From Lactobacillales bacterium (GTDB lineage: Bacteria > Bacillota > Bacilli > Lactobacillales > Streptococcaceae): a stretch of 39,138 nt of DNA. A model generated the notes under the pieces. That model was not told where the DNA came from, ran no database searches, and was given only the letters and a program-made list of their open reading frames with translations. The stretch is taken from positions 1 to 39,138 of the forward strand of contig JAITQW010000053.1 of assembly GCA_031288715.1 (NCBI GenBank), read 5' to 3'. The stretch's first letter is position 1. The number at the start of each line of letters is the position of its first letter. Below are positions 8,133-19,570 of the stretch, in pieces. Position numbers and translations under genes: made by a program.

Positions 8133-8417
8133 GTGTTAAAACCTTTAGGAGACCGTATAGTTATTGAAGTGGCAAAAGAAGAAGAAAAATCTGTTGGAGG
8201 AATCGTACTTGCTTCTGCTGCGCAAGAAAAACCGCAAACGGGAAAAGTTGTTGCTGTGGGAAGTGGTCGTGTGCTTGACAACGGGCAGACAGTTGCGCCA
8301 GAGATTAAAATTGGTGAGACTGTTCTATTTGAAAAATTTTCAGGAACTGAAGTCAAAAACGACGGGAAAGAGTATTTGATTCTACATGCTGATCAGATTG
8401 CAGCAATTGTTGAATAA
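8133..8417 (+). CDS. groES: Co-chaperonin GroES
   Basis: The 94-residue heptameric lid of the GroEL chamber. The sequence opens with the family signature [25 protein letters not shown], which includes the mobile loop, and ends with [12 protein letters not shown]. The start is GTG at 8133 behind GGAGGG (8121-8126); the ATG at 8131 overlaps it but reads into an immediate stop. It is cotranscribed with groEL 72 bases downstream under CIRCE/HrcA control. An ORF in another frame (8164-8379) is a shadow. Confidence 0.97.
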   Translation: MLKPLGDRIVIEVAKEEEKSVGGIVLASAAQEKPQTGKVVAVGSGRVLDNGQTVAPEIKIGETVLFEKFSGTEVKNDGKEYLILHADQIAAIVE

Positions 8418-8450
8418 ATGAACCCTAATTTTTTAACTTTTTAACAATGA

Positions 8451-10130
<1,680 letters not shown>

Positions 10131-10207
10131 TTAGGAAGGATTGAGAATCGAAAGATCTCAGTCTTTTAGAGATTGTAAACCGATTCTAAAGATATAAAAG
10201 TGTATTA

Positions 10208-10240
10208 AGGAGGACAGGATTTCTAAATTTGTCCTCTTTA
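10208..10240 (+). terminator. Rho-independent terminator after groEL
   Basis: Stem gaggaca (10210-10216) pairs with tgtcctc (10230-10236), followed by tttaatttt. It lies 78 bases after the groEL stop. A weaker agaatcg/cgattct pair sits just before it. Confidence 0.7.
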
Positions 10241-10308
10241 ATTTTGTATGTTACTAGGAATGTTGTTAAGTAAAATAATTTTTCTGTTTAATTTTAAATT
10301 TCTAGACC

Positions 10309-11547
10309 TTACTTAATCTCAGTTTCTATTTTCTTCTGATTACTTTTTGTTCGTAAAAAAGCGATTAATTTTTGATACTTGATCTTTTCAATTTGCTCAG
10401 CGAATTGTGACCATTCTTTTTCAGTTTCTAAAGGAGAAAAATGAAATATTTCTTCTTTATGTTCTCTTACCTGATTACTGTGTATAATTTTCAAATCTGC
10501 AGAATTTTTTGTTTTTGATTCAATTAATTGAGGAAAACGTGTAAGCATCTTTTTTTTAAATGTATATTCAATAAATGGATCTAATTTAGAATGAAAAATG
10601 AAGTAGATAGGTAAGTCATTTTCAAGTAATTGTTGGCATATTAAATGTTCAAAAAAATAGCTAAATAAAGAATTCGCTTGAAAGGTCAGTAAAAAATTAG
10701 TACGAAATAATTCTTGCTGTAGAAGTGTATAAAACTCTGTCTTTAAAGGTTTTATTTCATGGATATTTTTCTGGTAGTGCTCAATAAAAAAGGAATAAGT
10801 AACATCAGGGAAATATTTTTGCAAATTTAAGTAGATTGTTAGTTTTGTTGATATCCTTTGTTTTTGTAATGAATTTAAAGAGAAAGGAAGAAATTTATCT
10901 AGATTTTCTGAAATAGCTATTGTTTTTGGATGTAATAAAATATTTTTTTCTGAATTTTCAAATTTTTCTGAATAAAATAAACGATAGGATAGATTTAAAA
11001 ATTGTAGTTTATCTTTGCTAAAAAAATGAAAGGCTGAATGAAATCCTCTCATCTCAAAATTTGTAAAAGATTCGTTATCTGAATAAAAATTTTTCTGTAC
11101 ATTTTCCACTAATGAGCTAAAAAAACAAGCTAAGATCCAACTTTTAAAACAGTCACTCAATTGGTGATTAAGGTATTTTTCTAAGCGTCTGTAGCATTTT
11201 TTAAAAAGTTTCCATTCATCTTCTGAAAAGATATCTTTTTGTAATTGAAATTGCGCTAAGCTTTGAAGTAGTTGAATTAGAAACCAACGTAATGATTTTT
11301 CATCACCCTGGATTACATTTTTTGAAAAAACTAATGAAAAATGTGATAATAATTCATTTAGTTTTTTTTTACGTCGTTGAAATGTTCCTCTACTAAGATA
11401 GTGTTGATCGCAAAATGTGCTTCCGTCTACAAATTTTTTACATATTAATTCTTTTAGTAATTGATAGGTAAGGCTGTCATGAAGGATTTTTGGAATTTCA
11501 TTGAAGTTTAAATCTTTTATTTTTTGATCAATTAAAAAATACAGCAT
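10309..11547 (-). CDS. Mga-like transcriptional regulator
   Basis: A 412-residue, very Lys/Phe-rich protein whose N-terminal part fits the Mga-type helix-turn-helix: LTYQLLKELICKKFVDGSTFCDQHYLSRGTFQRRKKKLNELL, followed by the family hallmark GDEKSLRWFLIQLLQ (about residues 81-95). The long remainder would hold PRD-like segments and possibly an EIIB-like end as in Mga/AtxA proteins, but phosphorylation sites cannot be assigned by eye. It is somewhat shorter than typical Mga (around 500 aa). The start at 11547 follows AAGAGAAGAAG. It is divergent from the DUF1275 gene at 11765, and a perfect dyad sits immediately upstream of its start. It may control that neighbour, which is inference. Confidence 0.7.
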   Translation of the reverse strand: MLYFLIDQKIKDLNFNEIPKILHDSLTYQLLKELICKKFVDGSTFCDQHYLSRGTFQRRKKKLNELLSHFSLVFSKNVIQGDEKSLRWFLIQLLQSLAQFQLQKDIFSEDEWKLFKKCYRRLEKYLNHQLSDCFKSWILACFFSSLVENVQKNFYSDNESFTNFEMRGFHSAFHFFSKDKLQFLNLSYRLFYSEKFENSEKNILLHPKTIAISENLDKFLPFSLNSLQKQRISTKLTIYLNLQKYFPDVTYSFFIEHYQKNIHEIKPLKTEFYTLLQQELFRTNFLLTFQANSLFSYFFEHLICQQLLENDLPIYFIFHSKLDPFIEYTFKKKMLTRFPQLIESKTKNSADLKIIHSNQVREHKEEIFHFSPLETEKEWSQFAEQIEKIKYQKLIAFLRTKSNQKKIETEIK

Positions 11548-11558
11548 CTTCTTCTCTT

Positions 11559-11585
11559 AGATATATTTCGTGCAGAAATATATCT
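11559..11585. promoter_or_regulatory. Perfect dyad in front of the Mga-like gene
   Basis: Arms agatatatttc (11559-11569) and gaaatatatct (11575-11585) are exactly complementary around a 5-base centre. They lie 12 bases before the start codon at 11547, so the dyad is either an operator or a hairpin in the leader that could affect translation. Confidence 0.6.
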
Positions 11586-11724
11586 AAACTTATCTTCTTG
11601 AGTTCACCTCCACGAAATTTATTATAAAAAGTTTACTAAAAATTATATGTTCGTTTTTCTAGGGATTTTCATTTTTGAAAGATATGTCTAAAATAAAATT
11701 ATAGAGGATTTGATGGATATTATC

Positions 11725-11750
11725 TTTCAAATTTTTATAGAAATTTGAAA
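11725..11750. promoter_or_regulatory. Perfect dyad in front of the DUF1275 gene
   Basis: Arms tttcaaattt (11725-11734) and aaatttgaaa (11741-11750) are exactly complementary with the 6-base loop ttatag. The next bases are the ribosome-binding site AAGAGGG of the gene at 11765. It is placed like the dyad on the other side of this divergent region, but the sequence differs. Confidence 0.6.
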
Positions 11751-11764
11751 AAGAGGGTATTTAA

Positions 11765-12457
11765 ATGAAAAATAAAAAACAAACTCTTATTCATGAAAAA
11801 TTAGAAATTGCTTTGTTACTAACTGCTACGGGTGGTTTTATGGATTCTTACAGCTATCTTACTCACGGAGCACGCTTTGCTAGTTTACAATCTGGAAATG
11901 TTATTTTGATGGCTGTTCATTTGATAAGAGGGGAGTTTAGTCAAGGATGTATATATCTATTTCCAATAGTGGCGTTTACTATTGGTTCAGGAGTAAGTTT
12001 TCTTTTGAAAAATTTTGCTAGAAAGAGAAGATTTCCTAGTCATCGGTTTAATCTTTTTATTGAGTTTGTAGGGATTACTTGCATTAGTTTATTGGTTAAT
12101 TTTCTTCCAAATAACCTGTTTATATCGATTCTGGCTTTTTTTGCCGCGATTCAGGCGGATACATTTACTAAGTTGCGAGGAATGCCTTATGCCAACATTA
12201 TGACTACTGGAAACATTAGAACTATGGGATCTATGCTTATTGGTGGTTTTTTATCTAAAGATTCAGAAATGATTTTAAAAGGACGTAATGCGTTTTTTGT
12301 AGTTGTAAGTTTTTTTGCAGGAGCGCTTATCAGTGGATTAGTTGTGCCATTGCTAGGAAATTTTGCTATTTTAGGTGCTAGTTTAGTGCTTATGATTGTT
12401 TTTTTAATTCTTCAGAAAGAACGTTGTTTTACTTTACAGGGTTCAGTTTATAAATAG
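11765..12457 (+). CDS. YoaK/DUF1275 family membrane protein
   Basis: A 230-residue integral membrane protein with about six hydrophobic segments (about residues 14-35, 61-81, 94-113, 115-130, 172-194 and 197-216). Family signatures are the N-terminal TGGFMDSYSYLTHGARFASLQSGN and the mid-protein GMPYANIMTTGNIRTMG, both typical of DUF1275. The function of the family is not established; a transport role is often supposed. Ribosome-binding site AAGAGGG lies 8 bases before ATG 11765. It is divergent from the Mga-like regulator. No gene follows in the same transcription unit within 490 bases. Confidence 0.85.
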   Translation: MKNKKQTLIHEKLEIALLLTATGGFMDSYSYLTHGARFASLQSGNVILMAVHLIRGEFSQGCIYLFPIVAFTIGSGVSFLLKNFARKRRFPSHRFNLFIEFVGITCISLLVNFLPNNLFISILAFFAAIQADTFTKLRGMPYANIMTTGNIRTMGSMLIGGFLSKDSEMILKGRNAFFVVVSFFAGALISGLVVPLLGNFAILGASLVLMIVFLILQKERCFTLQGSVYK

Positions 12458-12948
12458 ATAAATTTCAACCATTTTTTTGAAAAAATTAAACAAGTATAAA
12501 TATCGAACTTTACTCTTCTTTTGAGCAGTGATACTCTGTTTGGGAAGGCATATCGTCTTTATTTCTCTTAAATATTTTGGGTTGGTGTTTAAACATTTTA
12601 TTGTAATTTTAGTGATCTGTTTTTTTCTTTTCAGTTGACGGTTTTATGTTACGATTTATATTTGCCAAACGGTAAAAAAAATATATTTTCATTAATGTAA
12701 TTTTTTCAGTATAATGATAAAAGTAGAAAGTCAAATTTATTTTTTAGTAAGTGTTTATGTTGGAAGTAAAAATATAAATATTGAATCGTTTTGAAAAAGT
12801 CTATTTCAATATTAAAAGGGATGGTTTATATAGTTGATTAATCATAAGGTCGTCTTAATATTTTGTAACCTTTTTATGAATATTGTTTGATACAGTTTAG
12901 GCAAAGATGTATGGCTTGATATTTTGAAGCTAGTCAATTACGCACATA
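12458..12948. other. Intergenic region with a dispersed repeat and a candidate promoter for murA2
   Basis: No gene is seen. It contains a repeat copy at 12568-12660, a candidate -10 TATAAT at 12710-12715 with a poor -35 (TTTCAT, 17 bp upstream), and an inverted repeat aatattgaa/ttcaatatt (12777-12785 and 12805-12813). The long leader in front of murA2 is otherwise AT-rich and featureless. Confidence 0.4.
12568..12660 (-). repeat. Dispersed repeat R1, copy 1
   Basis: Bases 12568-12648 are a close reverse-complement match of 38263-38343, including acattttatt, gatctgtttttttctttt and gacggttttatg. The match runs on more weakly to 12660, and the end acggttttatgttacgattt also resembles 19658-19680. 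Non-coding; probably a MITE or the end of an insertion sequence. Confidence 0.7.
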
Positions 12949-12969
12949 ATGGAAAGTGAAATGAAGAGA

Positions 12970-14280
12970 ATGAAAAAAATTATTATTCGAGGAGGACGTC
13001 CACTTTCAGGAGAAGTTACAGTAAATGGAGCTAAAAATTCTATTGTTGCGTTAATGCCTGCAGCAATTTTGGCAGATGCTCCCGTGATTTTGGGGGGTGT
13101 TCCCGATATTTTAGATGTTCGTTCATTGATTGAAATTTTAGAATCAATGGGTTCAGTGGTTAAATTTGAAAACAATGTTTTAGTTATTGATTCAAGCAAA
13201 TTGAAATCCATTCCTATGTTAAATGGAAAAATTAACAGTTTGCGTGCTTCTTATTACCTGATGGGAGCGCTTTTGAGTAAATTTGGAGAGGTTGTTGTAG
13301 GGCTTCCGGGAGGTTGCAATTTAGGGCCACGACCAATTGATTTACATGTCAAGGGATTTGAAGCTTTAGGTGCGCGAGTTTTTCATGAAAAAGAAGTAGT
13401 TTGTTTGCAAACAGGACCGGAGGGATTGAAGGGTAATCATATTTTTATGGATACGGTTTCTGTTGGGGCAACGATTAATATTATTTTGGCAGCTGTGAAA
13501 GCCACTGGAAAAACAGTCATTGAAAATGCGGCTCGTGAACCTGAAATTATTGATGTTGCTACTTTGCTGAATAATATGGGTGCAAAGATTCGTGGTGCTG
13601 GAACGAATGAAATTCACATTGAGGGAGTGGAACAATTAAGTGAAGCAAGGCATTTTCTTATTCCTGATAGAATTGAAGCAGGGACGTATTTGGCTATGGC
13701 AGCAGCGGTTGGTGAAGGTGTGACAGTAAAAAATGTTCTTTATGAACATTTGGAAAGTTATTTATTAAAGCTTGAAGAAATGAACGTTAAGGTAACCATT
13801 TCGGAAAATTCAATTTTTGTTCCAGCTCAAGGGAAGTTGAAAACGATAAATGTTAAAACTTCGCCTTATCCTGGGTTGGCCACTGATTTGCAGCAACCTA
13901 TGACTTCTCTTTTGTTGAAATCTCATGGAAAAGCAGAGTTAGTTGATATGATTTATGAGGGTCGAATCGGTCATGTGTCTGAACTTCAAAAAATGGGTGC
14001 AAATATTTCGATTGATAAAAATAAAATTGTGATTGAGGCTCCTAATAAGCTTAAAGGGACAGAAGTTTTTGCGAGTGATTTACGTGCAGGAGCAAGTTTA
14101 GTGATCGCAGGTTTGATGGCTGATGGAGTTACTACCATTCGCAATGCAAAATTTATTTTACGTGGTTACGATCGAATGATTGAGAAGCTGACTCAGCTGG
14201 GAGCAGATATTTCTCTTATCGAAATGGATAATGAAGAGCCAAAAATTGAAGAAAGAGGAAAACAATGGCTGACTATTTGA
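12970..14280 (+). CDS. murA2: UDP-N-acetylglucosamine 1-carboxyvinyltransferase, MurA2/MurZ type
   Basis: First committed step of peptidoglycan synthesis: transfers enolpyruvate from PEP to UDP-GlcNAc. The fosfomycin-target cysteine is present in the active-site loop [15 protein letters not shown] (C116 from the chosen start). [19 protein letters not shown] and [13 protein letters not shown] agree better with the second Firmicutes paralogue (MurZ/MurA2) than with MurA1. ATG codons exist at 12949, 12961 and 12970. The last begins [24 protein letters not shown] as in relatives, so 12970 (436 aa) is preferred, although none has a strong ribosome-binding site. Its stop overlaps the start of rho by 16 bases, so the two are translationally coupled, the usual order in Enterococcus-type genomes. 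Confidence 0.93.
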   Translation: MKKIIIRGGRPLSGEVTVNGAKNSIVALMPAAILADAPVILGGVPDILDVRSLIEILESMGSVVKFENNVLVIDSSKLKSIPMLNGKINSLRASYYLMGALLSKFGEVVVGLPGGCNLGPRPIDLHVKGFEALGARVFHEKEVVCLQTGPEGLKGNHIFMDTVSVGATINIILAAVKATGKTVIENAAREPEIIDVATLLNNMGAKIRGAGTNEIHIEGVEQLSEARHFLIPDRIEAGTYLAMAAAVGEGVTVKNVLYEHLESYLLKLEEMNVKVTISENSIFVPAQGKLKTINVKTSPYPGLATDLQQPMTSLLLKSHGKAELVDMIYEGRIGHVSELQKMGANISIDKNKIVIEAPNKLKGTEVFASDLRAGASLVIAGLMADGVTTIRNAKFILRGYDRMIEKLTQLGADISLIEMDNEEPKIEERGKQWLTI

Positions 14281-15581
14281 CAATGTCGGAGTTAGAGTCT
14301 ATTACGCTTAAAGAGATTTATCAATATGCACGTAAATTTAAAATTGCTAACTATTCAAAGTTAACTAAAAAAGAACTATCGTTAGCTGTTTTGCGAGCAC
14401 AGGCTGAAAAATCAGGTTTTTTTGAAATGGATGGAATCTTAGATTTAATTACTACCAAGGATCGCGAGACGGGATGGACGGAAACTTTTGGGTTATTGCG
14501 TCCAATTAATTATTCGCAGTCAGATGAGGATGTGTATGTTTCCAACTCGCAAATTACTCGCTTAGGTTTGCGTGAAGGTGATAAAATTGAAGGACGTGCG
14601 CGTCCACCTAAAGGACGTGAAAAGAATTATGGATTAATGCAAGTAAACTCTGTCAATGGACGTGAGCCTGATAAAGCTAAGGAGCGTCCTCATTTTCCGG
14701 CATTAACAGCACTTTATCCTGAAAAACAAATGTATTTAGAAACAACAGCGAATCATTTGTCTACTCGAATGATTGATTTGTTTGCGCCGATTGGTTTTGG
14801 ACAGCGAGGATTGATTGTAGCGCCTCCCAAAGCTGGAAAAACTACCATCTTGAAAGAAATTGCGGATGGGATTACGAGTAATCATCCGAAAGTTGAATTA
14901 ATTGTTTTACTGATTGACGAGCGTCCAGAAGAAGTTACGGATTTAGAACGTTCAATTAGTGGAGATGTGGTGTCTTCTACTTTTGATAAGGAACCTATTC
15001 ATCACATACGTGTATCTGAATTAGCACTTGAGCGTGCGCGACGTTTGGTGGAAGATAAACAAGATGTAGTGATTTTGATGGACTCTATTACTCGTTTAAC
15101 GCGAGCGTATAATTTGGTGATTCCGCCATCCGGAAGGACTTTATCTGGAGGGATTGATCCAGCAACTTTTTACAAACCTAAGAAATTTTTTGGTTCTGCA
15201 CGAAATGTGGAAGAAGGTGGTAGCTTGACTATTTTAGCTACAACATTGGTCGAAACCGGCTCACGTATGGATGATGTTATTTATGAAGAGTTTAAGGGAA
15301 CGGGGAATATGGAATTGCATTTATCTCGTGAATTATCTGAACGGCGAATTTTTCCTGCGATTCATTTGAAGAAATCAGGAACTCGTAAAGAAGAATTATT
15401 AATGTCTGAAGAACAATTAAATCAGACATGGAAATTTAGAAGTGCTTTACAAGGTGATTCTTTGGAATGCACTGAGAAGTTCAATCAGATGTTGCGTAAA
15501 GCAAAAAATAATAAGGAATTTGTGCATATTTTTAAAGATGTTCAATTTGGAAGAGAAGTAAGACGTAGTAATAAAAGATAA
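14265..15581 (+). CDS. rho: Transcription termination factor Rho
   Basis: Hexameric RNA helicase that ends transcription at Rho-dependent sites. The N-terminal Rho helix domain ([14 protein letters not shown]) is followed by the RNA-binding cold-shock-like fold ([45 protein letters not shown]), Walker [11 protein letters not shown] with K192, and Walker [16 protein letters not shown]. Walker A starts with A-P-P-K instead of the usual G-P-P-R. The length of 438 aa is normal. GAGG four bases upstream of the spacer supports ATG 14265, and the gene overlaps murA2. In many relatives rpmE (L31) follows rho; here none does. Confidence 0.96.
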   Translation: MADYLTMSELESITLKEIYQYARKFKIANYSKLTKKELSLAVLRAQAEKSGFFEMDGILDLITTKDRETGWTETFGLLRPINYSQSDEDVYVSNSQITRLGLREGDKIEGRARPPKGREKNYGLMQVNSVNGREPDKAKERPHFPALTALYPEKQMYLETTANHLSTRMIDLFAPIGFGQRGLIVAPPKAGKTTILKEIADGITSNHPKVELIVLLIDERPEEVTDLERSISGDVVSSTFDKEPIHHIRVSELALERARRLVEDKQDVVILMDSITRLTRAYNLVIPPSGRTLSGGIDPATFYKPKKFFGSARNVEEGGSLTILATTLVETGSRMDDVIYEEFKGTGNMELHLSRELSERRIFPAIHLKKSGTRKEELLMSEEQLNQTWKFRSALQGDSLECTEKFNQMLRKAKNNKEFVHIFKDVQFGREVRRSNKR

Positions 15582-15800
15582 AATTTGTTTTTATTATGTG
15601 TGCGATTATAGATTAGTTTATCAACTATTTTTATAAAAATATAGATTATTTTCAATTTCTTTTTCGTAAAAAATTTAGTAAAAGGAGCTGAATATTTTTT
15701 AGAAAGGGATTTATTTTACCTTTTTAAATTTAGATGCGTTTGATAATGATTTAGTTCATTATTTTTTGAGTACATACAAAAAAAGTAAAGGAGATATAAG

Positions 15801-16013
15801 ATGTTACTTAAGGTTTATTATCAAGAAGAAGGAGTTCGTAGTCCTAGACGTGAGAAGACGCGATCTCTTTATATAGAGGCAGAATCAAAAGTGGATGTGA
15901 TTGAAAAATTAGAAAAATATACACATTATAATATTGAATACATTGTTGTATTAGAAGGAAAATTTTTAGATTATGAAAAAGAATACACGAATTTTGAATT
16001 ATCGGAGTACTGA
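15801..16013 (+). CDS. rpoY: RNA polymerase epsilon subunit
   Basis: Small (70 aa) Firmicutes-specific RNA polymerase subunit (YkzG/RpoY, DUF1447). Recognisable by [24 protein letters not shown] and [26 protein letters not shown] lies 8 bases before ATG 15801. The RNase J1 gene begins 2 bases after the stop codon; this rpoY-rnjA pairing is conserved in Firmicutes and supports both calls. Confidence 0.95.
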   Translation: MLLKVYYQEEGVRSPRREKTRSLYIEAESKVDVIEKLEKYTHYNIEYIVVLEGKFLDYEKEYTNFELSEY

Positions 16014-16014
16014 T

Positions 16015-17706
16015 ATGAAAGTAAATATAAAAAATAATGAGGTAGCTGTTTTTGCGATTGGTGGCTTGGGTGAAATCGGAAAAAACATGTATGCTGTCCA
16101 ATTTCAAGATGAGATTGTTATCATAGATGCGGGTATTAAATTTCCAGAAGATGACCTTTTGGGAATTGATTATGTAATCCCTGATTATGGTTATATTGTG
16201 AAGAATGTGAACAAAGTGAAAGGACTTGTTATTACGCATGGGCATGAAGACCATATTGGTGGTGTTCCATTTTTGTTGAAGCAGGCAAATATTCCGATTT
16301 ATGCAGGGTCATTTTCTTTAGCATTGATTCGTAATAAATTGGATGAGCACGGACACGGACTATTACAGGATGCAAAGCTTTATAAAATTAATGAAGATTC
16401 AGAGATTAAATTTTCAAAAACGTCAGTTAATTTTTTTCGTACGGCACATAGCATTCCTGATCCCTTAGGAGTTGTTGTTAGAACTCCTCCTGGAAATATT
16501 GTATGTACAGGAGATTTCAAGTTTGATTTTACTCCTGTAGATAAAGCGGCCGATTTACACAAAATGGCATGTATTGGAAAAGAGGGTGTGTTGTGTTTGT
16601 TGTCGGATTCAACAAATGCTCAGATACCAACTTTTACTAAATCAGAAAAAGTAATTGGTCGTTCGATTATGCGTATTTTTGAGAAAATTGAGGGTCGAAT
16701 TATTTTTGCTTCTTTTGCATCTAATGTGTTTCGCCTGCAACAAGCGGCTCAATCAGCAGTGAAGACAGGGCGTAAAATTGCTGTGTTTGGACGTTCAATG
16801 GAAAATGCTATTGCAAATGGTTTGGATTTAGATTATATTGACGTTCCGAAAGATACGTTTATTGAGCCGAATGCGATTAATTCTTTACCTGCTAATAAGG
16901 TGATGATCTTATGTACAGGTTCGCAAGGAGAGCCGATGGCAGCTTTATCACGAATTGCTAACGGAACGCATAGACAGATTAGTATTGAACCTGATGATAC
17001 AGTGATTTTTTCAAGTTCTCCAATTCCGGGGAATACTACTTCTGTGAATCAATTGATTAATTTGCTATCAGAAGCAGGAGCAAACGTCATCCATGGAAGA
17101 ATCAATAACATTCATACTTCAGGTCATGGTGGGCAAGAGGAACAGAAGTTGATGTTGCATTTAATTCAACCAAAGTTTTTCATGCCTGTGCATGGTGAAT
17201 ATAGGATGCTGAAGATTCATGCAAGTTTAGCACAGGATGTTGGAATTCCTTTGGATAACAGTTTTATTTTAGAAAACGGTGATGTTCTAGCTTTGACATC
17301 CGATTCTGCAAGAATAGCAGGGCATTTTTCGGCATCAGATGTATATGTAGATGGTTCAGGAGTTGGTGATATCGGAAATATGGTATTGCGAGATCGTCGA
17401 ATTCTTTCGGAAGAAGGATTGGTTTTAGCAGTAGCAACTGTGGATATTAAAAATCAACGTGTGTTGTCTGGACCGGATGTGGTTAGTCGTGGTTTTGTTT
17501 ACATGCGTGAATCAGGAGATATGATTAAGGAAGCACAACGCTTATTATTCCGCACTTTACGAGAAGATATGAGAAATTTGACATGTTCTATTCAAAGTAT
17601 GCGTGAGACAATGACGAGTGTGTTACAACCATTTTTATTTGAAAAGACAGAGCGTCGTCCAATGATTGTTTCGATGGTATTAACGCCTGATGATTTAAAA
17701 GAGTAG
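16015..17706 (+). CDS. rnjA: Ribonuclease J1
   Basis: Metallo-beta-lactamase/beta-CASP nuclease with endonuclease and 5'-3' exonuclease activity in mRNA decay and rRNA maturation. The zinc motif HGHEDHIGG is near residue 74; [45 protein letters not shown] and the C-terminal [21 protein letters not shown] match the family. An in-frame ATG at 15973 would lie inside rpoY and add 14 residues unlike the family, so ATG 16015 (563 aa) is chosen; it has CGGAG upstream. Cotranscribed with rpoY. Confidence 0.96.
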   Translation: MKVNIKNNEVAVFAIGGLGEIGKNMYAVQFQDEIVIIDAGIKFPEDDLLGIDYVIPDYGYIVKNVNKVKGLVITHGHEDHIGGVPFLLKQANIPIYAGSFSLALIRNKLDEHGHGLLQDAKLYKINEDSEIKFSKTSVNFFRTAHSIPDPLGVVVRTPPGNIVCTGDFKFDFTPVDKAADLHKMACIGKEGVLCLLSDSTNAQIPTFTKSEKVIGRSIMRIFEKIEGRIIFASFASNVFRLQQAAQSAVKTGRKIAVFGRSMENAIANGLDLDYIDVPKDTFIEPNAINSLPANKVMILCTGSQGEPMAALSRIANGTHRQISIEPDDTVIFSSSPIPGNTTSVNQLINLLSEAGANVIHGRINNIHTSGHGGQEEQKLMLHLIQPKFFMPVHGEYRMLKIHASLAQDVGIPLDNSFILENGDVLALTSDSARIAGHFSASDVYVDGSGVGDIGNMVLRDRRILSEEGLVLAVATVDIKNQRVLSGPDVVSRGFVYMRESGDMIKEAQRLLFRTLREDMRNLTCSIQSMRETMTSVLQPFLFEKTERRPMIVSMVLTPDDLKE

Positions 17707-17712
17707 GGTAGA

Positions 17713-17759
17713 GAAGTACGTTCAAGTAGTGGAGGCATTGAGTTAAAGGAACTTACTTC
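17713..17759 (+). terminator. Terminator-like inverted repeat after rnjA
   Basis: gaagtacgttc (17713-17723) pairs with gaacttacttc (17749-17759) with one mismatch, followed by atttta. It lies between rnjA and the convergent ECF gene, so it may act for both. Confidence 0.5.
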
Positions 17760-17779
17760 ATTTTAAAGCTGAGTGAATT

Positions 17780-18295
17780 TCACCTCTTAATGATTTTGCC
17801 TATTGGTTTTGTGAAAATGAAAACGATCATAATAGTAGAAATGAGGCGTGCAAACTCAATCCATATTTTGACAGTAAAATGACTTATAATTACTGGCCAA
17901 AAACCGGCATTTGCATTTGTTAAAGAATAGACTAACATGTTTATAGAGTAGATGGCAACACATATAATAGACCAAAATAACAAAAAAATTTTATTTTCAA
18001 CTAATTTTTCTCTTTTAAATATGAAGCCTGTTAGTAAAGCGATGATGATGACAGCCAGTAGTTGAAATGGAGTCCACAATCCGTGTCCTACGAAAAAGTT
18101 GGAAACTAAAACAGAAACGAAGCCAATACTTGCACCTACCGGAGGTCCGAGGTATATGGAAGCAATAATGATGAAACCTATTATCGTTCTTATAGGTATA
18201 AAGCAAGAGGCTATTCGGGTTATAGTGATTATGGTGCAAAAAATGGAAGCTGATACTAGTTGTTTAGATGTAATTTTATTTTTTGAGTGTTTCAA
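17780..18295 (-). CDS. ECF transporter S component, substrate unassigned
   Basis: A 171-residue membrane protein with five to six hydrophobic segments. It has the S-component pattern of energy-coupling-factor vitamin importers: an N-terminal ITSKQLVSASIFCTIITITRIA, then GFIIIASIYLGPPVGASIGFVSVLVSNFFVGHGLWTPFQLLA. The S component binds the substrate and uses a shared EcfA-A'-T module encoded elsewhere; no such genes are near. The motif layout resembles the group that includes cobalamin-type S components, but I cannot assign the substrate. Ribosome-binding site ACAGGAG is upstream. It is transcribed alone and convergent with rnjA. I did not recognise a known riboswitch class in its leader. Confidence 0.75.
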   Translation of the reverse strand: MKHSKNKITSKQLVSASIFCTIITITRIASCFIPIRTIIGFIIIASIYLGPPVGASIGFVSVLVSNFFVGHGLWTPFQLLAVIIIALLTGFIFKREKLVENKIFLLFWSIICVAIYSINMLVYSLTNANAGFWPVIISHFTVKIWIEFARLISTIMIVFIFTKPIGKIIKR

Positions 18296-18554
18296 TTAAT
18301 TGACTCCTGTATGTTATTTATAATAATCTACCTGTCAAAGGCGCAAAGCTAAGTCAAGCATCTTTTTTTTGGATACCACTTTCGTTCGTCGATTCAACAG
18401 AGACAAATAATTCCTTCCTTATATTGCTATTGTTTTGCGCAATGACAATTGTCTATTAAAAAGGTCTGAAACACCATGATCAATTGTATCAAAGATGGCA
18501 TTTTCATCGAGTCTAGATAAGGTTACTACACATTTTTGTTTAGACTCTCATCTA

Positions 18555-19451
18555 TTAATCTTTATAGGGAATTCTAAAATAATCCAAATATTTTTTGAAC
18601 TTATCTTGTGCCATCAAACAAGTATCAAGTAAGTATCTTCTTTCGTTTTCCCATTCAGTAAGTCCTCGATAATAAAATATTTTCAATTCTTCGTCGATGA
18701 GAAAAGGCACAATATTATTTCTGAGCAACTCTTTAAATAAAATAAGACGTCCCACACGACCGTTTCCATCTTGAAACGGATGAATAGCTTCGAAGCTATA
18801 ATGGAACTCAATGATTTCTTCAAAGGTTTTAATTTTATCCTTATTGTAGTTTACAATTAAATTTTTGATTTTACCTGGAACATCTTCAGGTAATGTTGTT
18901 TGTCTTCCACCCACTTCATTTGATAATTTTTTATAATCACCAACCGCAAACCATTCCTTACGGGAATCACTTGTTCCATTTTTTAGAATTTGATGAAGAA
19001 ATTTAATTAATTTTTCATTAATGAGTTGCTTTGCTTGTTCAATAATAATATCGATTGCTTTAAAGTGGTTAGTAGTTTCGACAATATCGTCTACATTCAC
19101 TGCTGTAGAATTAATTTCAATTGTATTTGTCTCATAAATATATCTAGTTTGATCATGTGTAAGTTGACTACCTTCAATATGATTCGAATTATAAGTAAGT
19201 TCAATTTGGATTTTTTGGTAAATACCACCTTTAATCTTTGATTTTTTTTCATCTTGCAATATTTCAAGCAAAGTTACAGGTTTTTTCGAAAGTTTATTTA
19301 ATCGTTTTGGTTTCTCTGAATCTACAGGAATTAACCAAGTTTTTCCCTTTAGGGTTGCTCCATCAATTCGACCAAGTGATGCATAATTTCGAACAGAACG
19401 TTCCGAAATTCTCCATTTTTTAGCGGTTTCAGCTACTGATATATATCCCAT
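18555..19451 (-). CDS. Fic family protein with N-terminal inhibitory motif and helix-turn-helix
   Basis: A 298-residue Fic-domain protein; most such proteins AMPylate target proteins. The catalytic motif HPFQDGNGR is complete (H224 to R232), so the enzyme should be active. An inhibitory helix motif S-x-x-x-E-G is present before the Fic core (S89, E93, G94), making it a self-inhibited class II type. The N-terminus (YISVAETAKKWRISERSVRNYASLGRIDGATLKGKTWLIP) is an excisionase/MerR-like helix-turn-helix, which could bind DNA or guide autoregulation. Strong ribosome-binding site GGAGGTG lies before the start at 19451. It stands alone, with no antitoxin-like partner visible. Target unknown. Confidence 0.88.
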   Translation of the reverse strand: MGYISVAETAKKWRISERSVRNYASLGRIDGATLKGKTWLIPVDSEKPKRLNKLSKKPVTLLEILQDEKKSKIKGGIYQKIQIELTYNSNHIEGSQLTHDQTRYIYETNTIEINSTAVNVDDIVETTNHFKAIDIIIEQAKQLINEKLIKFLHQILKNGTSDSRKEWFAVGDYKKLSNEVGGRQTTLPEDVPGKIKNLIVNYNKDKIKTFEEIIEFHYSFEAIHPFQDGNGRVGRLILFKELLRNNIVPFLIDEELKIFYYRGLTEWENERRYLLDTCLMAQDKFKKYLDYFRIPYKD

Positions 19452-19570
19452 ATCACACCTCCGATGTGGAATTATTATATCATGTTATCAACAATCGTTA
19501 AATTTCATATGTTTCACTATTTTGCCTATAATTTACTGTAAAAAATTCCGCATTTTAAAGGTTAGGTAGT

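Noticed and set aside
15973..16014. Start of rnjA at 15973 inside rpoY
   Set aside because: The extra 14 residues do not fit RNase J1, and ATG 16015 with its own CGGAG gives the family-standard N-terminus.
18335..18355. Resemblance of caaaggcgcaaagctaagtc to part of the c-di-GMP-I (GEMM) riboswitch
   Set aside because: Only the conserved gcgcaaagcta patch is alike; the first hairpin with its tetraloop receptor is absent and there is no gene downstream on that strand.
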